A DNA stretch of 38,063 bases from Verrucomicrobiota bacterium (GTDB taxonomy: Bacteria > Verrucomicrobiota > Verrucomicrobiia > Opitutales > JABDGR01). Where the stretch lies: NCBI GenBank assembly GCA_013285985.1, contig JABDGR010000011.1, positions 1 to 38,063 on the forward strand, read 5' to 3'. This document shows, piece after piece, positions 34,548-38,063 of this stretch; positions within the stretch are counted from its first letter, which is position 1, and every line of letters begins with the position of its first letter. The notes below the pieces were generated by a model, which was not told the origin of the DNA, made no database searches, and saw only the letters and a program-made list of their open reading frames with translations. The translations under genes were made by a program, and so were the position numbers.

Positions 34548-35286
34548 CCAGCCCCAGGCCTTCCGGCAGGCTTATGCCGATGGTGAACTCGAACTCGGCC
34601 GTCTGATTGAGTTCGAGGCCCACTTGCAAAAATGCCCCGCGTGCCGCGCCGACGTGGAGAAAATCCGCGCCGGCCGCGCTGCTCTGCGCGCCAGTCTGCC
34701 GCGCTATGCCGCCCCGGCGCGTCTGACGGAGAAAATCCGCGCCGCTTTGCCCATCACGGCTCAACCCCGTCGCAATGTGACCATTAAATTTTGGCCGTAT
34801 CTCGGTTGGGCGACGTCGCTGGCCGCCGCGGTTTTATTTGGCCTGTTCATCGGTCTGCAACGCGGGCAAACGTCGGGCTTGCTCGACGAAGCGCTCGCCA
34901 GCCACGCCCGCTCGCTCATGGCCACGCATCTGATGGACGTGGTCTCCACTGACCAGCACACCGTCAAACCGTGGTTTGCGGGCAAAACCAATTTTGCTCC
35001 ACCCGTGGTGGACTTATCCGCCGAAGGCTTTCCGCTGGCTGGTGGCCGGCTCGACCAGCTTGGGCCACAACCCGTGGCCGCGCTCGTGTATGCCCGGCGC
35101 AAACATTTTATCAACTTGTTTGTCTGGCCCTCGACCTCCGGCCCGCTGCCTGAGCAGTCCGCCGAGACCCGGGGCTATCACACGCTATCCTGGTCGCAGG
35201 ATGGTCTGAACTTCATTGCCGTGTCCGAAATTCCCGCGGACGAACTGACCGCTTTCGTGAAAGCCTACCGCGCCCAAGCCCACTGA
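34537..35286 (+). CDS. Transmembrane zinc-finger anti-sigma factor
   Basis: A 249-residue protein. The N-terminal zf-HC2 anti-sigma domain carries the H-x3-C-x2-C motif HLQKCPAC (about 29-36), which typically binds zinc and the sigma factor. One transmembrane helix follows (about 87-108, YLGWATSLAAAVLFGLFIGL). The remaining 140 residues would be periplasmic; they contain FVWPS, YHTLSWSQDGLNFIAVSEIP and few cysteines. This C-terminal part resembles the sensor-like portion of other transmembrane anti-sigma factors, which receive the envelope signal. It overlaps the ECF gene by 11 bases, the standard arrangement for a cognate pair. Confidence 0.92.
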   Translation: MDCDQPQAFRQAYADGELELGRLIEFEAHLQKCPACRADVEKIRAGRAALRASLPRYAAPARLTEKIRAALPITAQPRRNVTIKFWPYLGWATSLAAAVLFGLFIGLQRGQTSGLLDEALASHARSLMATHLMDVVSTDQHTVKPWFAGKTNFAPPVVDLSAEGFPLAGGRLDQLGPQPVAALVYARRKHFINLFVWPSTSGPLPEQSAETRGYHTLSWSQDGLNFIAVSEIPADELTAFVKAYRAQAH

Positions 35287-35289
35287 TTT

Positions 35290-37050
35290 TTATTTCGCCG
35301 CAATTTTCTTGAGCGCTTTCGTCACCGCCGCCAGCGGTCGCGTGTTGAATACTTGCTCCTTCGCCAGCCCGCCTTTGCGCGCAATCAGCACGCCGAGGCG
35401 CACGTAGCGCAATCCCGCGGTGTCATGGGCATCGGGATTGATCACGCACATCACGCCCTTGTCTGCCGCCTGGCGCCAATACCGCCAATCGAGGTCGAGG
35501 CGCTGCGGCTGCGCGTTTAATTCGATCATTTTGCCATTGGCCGCCGCCGCGGCGATAATCTTGGCGATGTTCACCGCATAGCCCTCGCGCTGTAGCAGCA
35601 GTCGCCCCGTCGCGTGGCCCAGCATCGTCACGTGCGGGTGTTCGAGCACGCGCACCATCCGCTTGGTCATCGCCGCCTCATCCTCGCCCTGTCCGTAACG
35701 ATTATGCACTGACGCAACCACGTAGTCCAGTTGCGCCAGCACGCTGTCCTCGTAATCAAGCTGGCCGTCCTTGAGGATGTCGCACTCCGTTCCCGCAAAA
35801 AGATGCACGCGGAATTTCTTGGACGCGTTGAGCGCGCGGATTTTTTCCACCTGCGCCAGCAGTCGTTCCTCGCTGAGCCCATGCGCTTGGAAGGACGACT
35901 TTGAATGGTCGGCAATGCCGAGATACTCCCAGCCGAGTTCATCGGCGGCGGCCGCCATCTCTTCGAGCGTCGCGTGGCCGTCGGAGGCGTTCGTGTGGTT
36001 GTGGAAGGCCCCGCGCAGGTCGCCTTCCTCAATCAGCCGCGGCAGCGGCCCTTTTTCCGCCCGTTCGATTTCATCCAGCCCTTCGCGCAATTCCGGTGGG
36101 ATGGGGTGGAGCCCGAGTTTTTCAAAAATATCGTCTTCGCTCCGCGCGGTAATGACGCTTTTCGCCCCCGGCCCGCCCGCGGTCGGGTCGTCCTTTTTCG
36201 TCAGGCCCCATTCGCTCAGGCTCAAGTCGCGGGCCAGCGCGCGTGAACGCATCTTCACATTATGGTCCTTCGAGCCGGTGAAGTGGTGCAGCGCAAAATA
36301 AAATTGTTTCAACGGCACCACGCGCAAGTCCGCCTGCATCCCGTCTTTGAGCCGCACGCTCGCCTTGGTGCCGCCGCGCCCCGTCACTTCCGCCACACCG
36401 GGCTGGGTGGTGAACCACTTCATTGCCGGATCGGGGTCTTCCGCCGCCACGAGAAAGTCCAAATCGCCGATCGTCTCCAGCCCGCGCCGCAAACTGCCCG
36501 CGTGCGAGACGCGTTCGACCCCCTTGATTTTTTTCAACCCTTCCACAATCGGCGCGGCCGCCTGCCAGGCGTCCCACCACAAATGCCGGCGACCGTACGC
36601 CTCCCGGTTTTTGATGCCGGTCAAAATATTCTCCTGCGTCTTTTCGCCAAAGCCCGGCAGCCCCGCCACTTTCCCCGCCGCGCACGCCTCGGCCAGCTTC
36701 GCCAGCGAATCCACGCCGAGTTCCTTGTGCAGCGCCATGATTTTTTTTGGCCCCAGCCCCGGCACGCCCAGCATTTCCACCAGCCCCGGCTCCACACTCG
36801 CCTTCAGCTTGTCGTAATAGGGCAATTTCCCGGTGTTATACAGCGTCGTGATTTTTTCTACCAGTGCCTCGCCCAGTCCCGGCACCTCGCCCAGCGTGTC
36901 TGCCTTGATGCGCGCGCCGAGGTCATCCTCCAACGCTGTCAGCGCCCGCGCCCCGTTGTGGTACGCCCGCACCTTGAAAGGGTTTTCCCCGGTCAGTTCC
37001 AGCAACGTCCCGATTTCCTCCAGCACCTCCGCGATTTCGGCTTTGTCCAT
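35290..37050 (-). CDS. polX: DNA polymerase X family protein with PHP domain
   Basis: A 586-residue repair polymerase. The N-terminal 8-kDa-like domain contains LLELTGENPFKVRAYHNGARAL. Helix-hairpin-helix elements follow (GLGEALVEKI, VPGLGPKKIMAL, LPGFGEKTQENIL). The nucleotidyltransferase site is SLRRGLETIGDLDFLVA (two catalytic Asp) with a third Asp in MQADLRVV. The C-terminal PHP domain has FHNHTNASDGHATLEEM, GIADHSKSS, FAGTECDIL, VASVHNRYG, MLGHATGR and VINPDAHD, a full set of metal ligands compatible with 3'-5' exonuclease activity. Length is normal for bacterial PolX, which fills short gaps in base excision repair. It is 5 bases from the upstream FmdB-like gene. Confidence 0.96.
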   Translation of the reverse strand: MDKAEIAEVLEEIGTLLELTGENPFKVRAYHNGARALTALEDDLGARIKADTLGEVPGLGEALVEKITTLYNTGKLPYYDKLKASVEPGLVEMLGVPGLGPKKIMALHKELGVDSLAKLAEACAAGKVAGLPGFGEKTQENILTGIKNREAYGRRHLWWDAWQAAAPIVEGLKKIKGVERVSHAGSLRRGLETIGDLDFLVAAEDPDPAMKWFTTQPGVAEVTGRGGTKASVRLKDGMQADLRVVPLKQFYFALHHFTGSKDHNVKMRSRALARDLSLSEWGLTKKDDPTAGGPGAKSVITARSEDDIFEKLGLHPIPPELREGLDEIERAEKGPLPRLIEEGDLRGAFHNHTNASDGHATLEEMAAAADELGWEYLGIADHSKSSFQAHGLSEERLLAQVEKIRALNASKKFRVHLFAGTECDILKDGQLDYEDSVLAQLDYVVASVHNRYGQGEDEAAMTKRMVRVLEHPHVTMLGHATGRLLLQREGYAVNIAKIIAAAAANGKMIELNAQPQRLDLDWRYWRQAADKGVMCVINPDAHDTAGLRYVRLGVLIARKGGLAKEQVFNTRPLAAVTKALKKIAAK

Positions 37051-37055
37051 GGGGC

Positions 37056-37361
37056 TTAGGATTTGCGGAGCACGTCCGGCGCGCGCGGGTCCTTGCCGGC
37101 GGTTTTGTGGTACGCGCCGGTCTGCTTGTCGCGCACGTATTTGGTGAAGCCTTTTTTCTCCACGTTTTGTTCGGCCAGCAGGCTTTTGGTGCGGCCCGGC
37201 GTGTATTTCGTCGTCAGCGCCGGCGGCAGATAAACCCGCCGCACCGGCCGGCCTGTAACCGGGTGTCGCTCCAGTGCCTTCGCACTCATCGACTGCTCGA
37301 CCTCGAGCAATTCGCCCTCGGAGCCATCGTCGAGGATTTCCCGGTAAACGTAAATGGGCAT
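37056..37361 (-). CDS. FmdB-like small protein lacking the zinc-ribbon cysteines
   Basis: A 101-residue protein. MPIYVYREI at the N-terminus and HPVTGRPVRRVYLPP mirror the FmdB pattern (MPIYEYxC..CG and CPxCGxxvxRv), but every cysteine is replaced: there is no Cys in the protein, and CPxCG has become HPVTG. Zinc binding by the usual ribbon is therefore impossible. The C-terminal 50 residues are lysine-rich (TKSLLAEQNVEKKGFTKYVRDKQTG). FmdB-type proteins are often called regulatory on weak evidence. It is placed 5 bases before polX on the same strand, so it may be cotranscribed with it. Confidence 0.75.
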   Translation of the reverse strand: MPIYVYREILDDGSEGELLEVEQSMSAKALERHPVTGRPVRRVYLPPALTTKYTPGRTKSLLAEQNVEKKGFTKYVRDKQTGAYHKTAGKDPRAPDVLRKS

Positions 37362-37428
37362 GTCGCCACTTTAGGCGATTTTTCGCAATTGCGCAAGACT
37401 CGGCGCGAACTCCGGCCGCCCGAAATTG

Positions 37429-38063
37429 CTACCGTTTCAGCTTTGCGAAGAACGTCGAGTAATTCCCCCCGCCCGGCGGCGGCTCGTTCATTTTCAAGTC
37501 GTAGAACGGGCTCAGGGTATCAATGACGATTTTCTTCACGTGCGACTGGTGCCATTCGCCGGTGATGATTTCGAAGCGGACCTTGGAATACTCCATCAGC
37601 CGCGGCAGAATGGACCCTTCTGCGCCTTCGCAGTCGATTTTGAGCAGCGTGTGCGCGTTGGGATAATTCTTCAGCAGGTCGGCGAGCCACGCGGCGTCAA
37701 AAAAATATTCCCCCACGTCGAAGTACCGCTTCCCGTCAATGTTCATCTGCGCGTCCTGGTCCCCGAGCACCGGCAGGTTGATCGCCCGGCACCTCGGCGT
37801 GCAGTTGGCCGCCAGCCCGCGGAAGTGCTGGTGCATCGCTTCAAAGGAATAAATTTTCGCCTGCGGCCACAAATTCGCCGCCAGCGTGGTAAAGGCGCCA
37901 ATCTGCGCGCCGATGTCCACCACCAGCGCCGGGACAAACCCCTCCGCCGCCAGCCGTTGCACCTGGTAATCATCATGGGCGTAAATCTCCGTGATCGACC
38001 CTTTGTACGAGGCGAGTTCGACCGGGTCATCCGCCGGCAGGATCAATCGTGGAAAGGCCCGGC
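37429..38063 (-). CDS. FkbM-family SAM-dependent methyltransferase, 5'-truncated by window edge
   Basis: The frame is open to the window edge, with FPR preceding a TTG at 38046, so the true start is probably outside; at least 211 codons are seen. The SAM-binding motif is LVVDIGAQIGAFTTLAA, followed by IYSFEAMHQHF (acidic ligand for the ribose) and LLKIDCEGAEGSIL, the FkbM motif ahead of the active region. FkbM enzymes methylate hydroxyls on polyketides or sugars, so a role in surface polysaccharide or secondary metabolite modification is possible. The intergenic space to the FmdB-like gene is 67 bases with nothing notable. Confidence 0.85.
   Translation of the reverse strand, partial: RAFPRLILPADDPVELASYKGSITEIYAHDDYQVQRLAAEGFVPALVVDIGAQIGAFTTLAANLWPQAKIYSFEAMHQHFRGLAANCTPRCRAINLPVLGDQDAQMNIDGKRYFDVGEYFFDAAWLADLLKNYPNAHTLLKIDCEGAEGSILPRLMEYSKVRFEIITGEWHQSHVKKIVIDTLSPFYDLKMNEPPPGGGNYSTFFAKLKR

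Noticed and set aside
1-38063. tRNA, rRNA or CRISPR
   Set aside because: No cloverleaf-like segment with a TTCGA-type loop, rRNA segment or regularly spaced repeat array was seen in the intergenic regions; this was read by eye only.

Overview
The window is a dense, GC-rich bacterial chromosome segment. It most resembles a free-living Verrucomicrobiota or related PVC-group bacterium. That placement is an inference from gene content: a secreted CE15-type glucuronoyl esterase beside an SGNH esterase, zwf-opcA with pgl nearby, floA, a DUF805 protein, an alanine/proline-rich anchored protein with a C-terminal [11 protein letters not shown] motif, and many start codons without a Shine-Dalgarno sequence. 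No rRNA, tRNA, CRISPR array or classical transposase was found.

Layout. 1-752: 3' end of an M3 metallopeptidase. 765-3809: a hybrid histidine kinase and a LuxR-type response regulator, transcribed divergently. 3806-14340 (minus): gltB, a four-helix-bundle (IVP/S23) cassette, gltD, an FtsB/DivIC-like gene, a UAP-type sugar-nucleotide pyrophosphorylase and a phosphohexomutase. 14564-19994 (plus): a heterodimeric ABC exporter with one degenerate ATP site, then a Nudix hydrolase and a class III cyclase-like protein in close series. 20012-24887 (minus): a divergent adenylosuccinate synthetase, an anchored hypothetical, FloA, GrpE and 6-phosphogluconolactonase. 24955-27316 (plus): two exported esterases, lying between pgl and opcA. 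27326-31293 (minus): opcA, zwf, yraN, a small membrane protein and an McsA-like zinc protein. 31421-31993 (plus): DUF805. 32001-33873 (minus): a Tat-exported metallophosphoesterase, a DUF2231-like membrane protein and a cytochrome c. 33999-35286 (plus): an ECF sigma factor and its anti-sigma factor, divergent from the previous unit across a palindromic region. 35290-38063 (minus): PolX, an FmdB-like protein without cysteines, and a partial FkbM methyltransferase.

How the genes fit together. GltB/GltD form NADPH glutamate synthase, and Zwf/OpcA/Pgl form the oxidative pentose phosphate entry that makes NADPH. The mutase and pyrophosphorylase probably supply UDP-sugars for the envelope. The esterases point to growth on plant polysaccharide.

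The most interesting structures are: (1) the IVP gene bounded by imperfect inverted repeats that fill the space between the gltB stop and the gltD start almost exactly; (2) the ECF-flanked phosphoesterase/DUF2231/cytochrome c module; (3) the ABC-ABC-Nudix-cyclase run. Six convergent gene pairs are packed tail to tail with almost no space between them.
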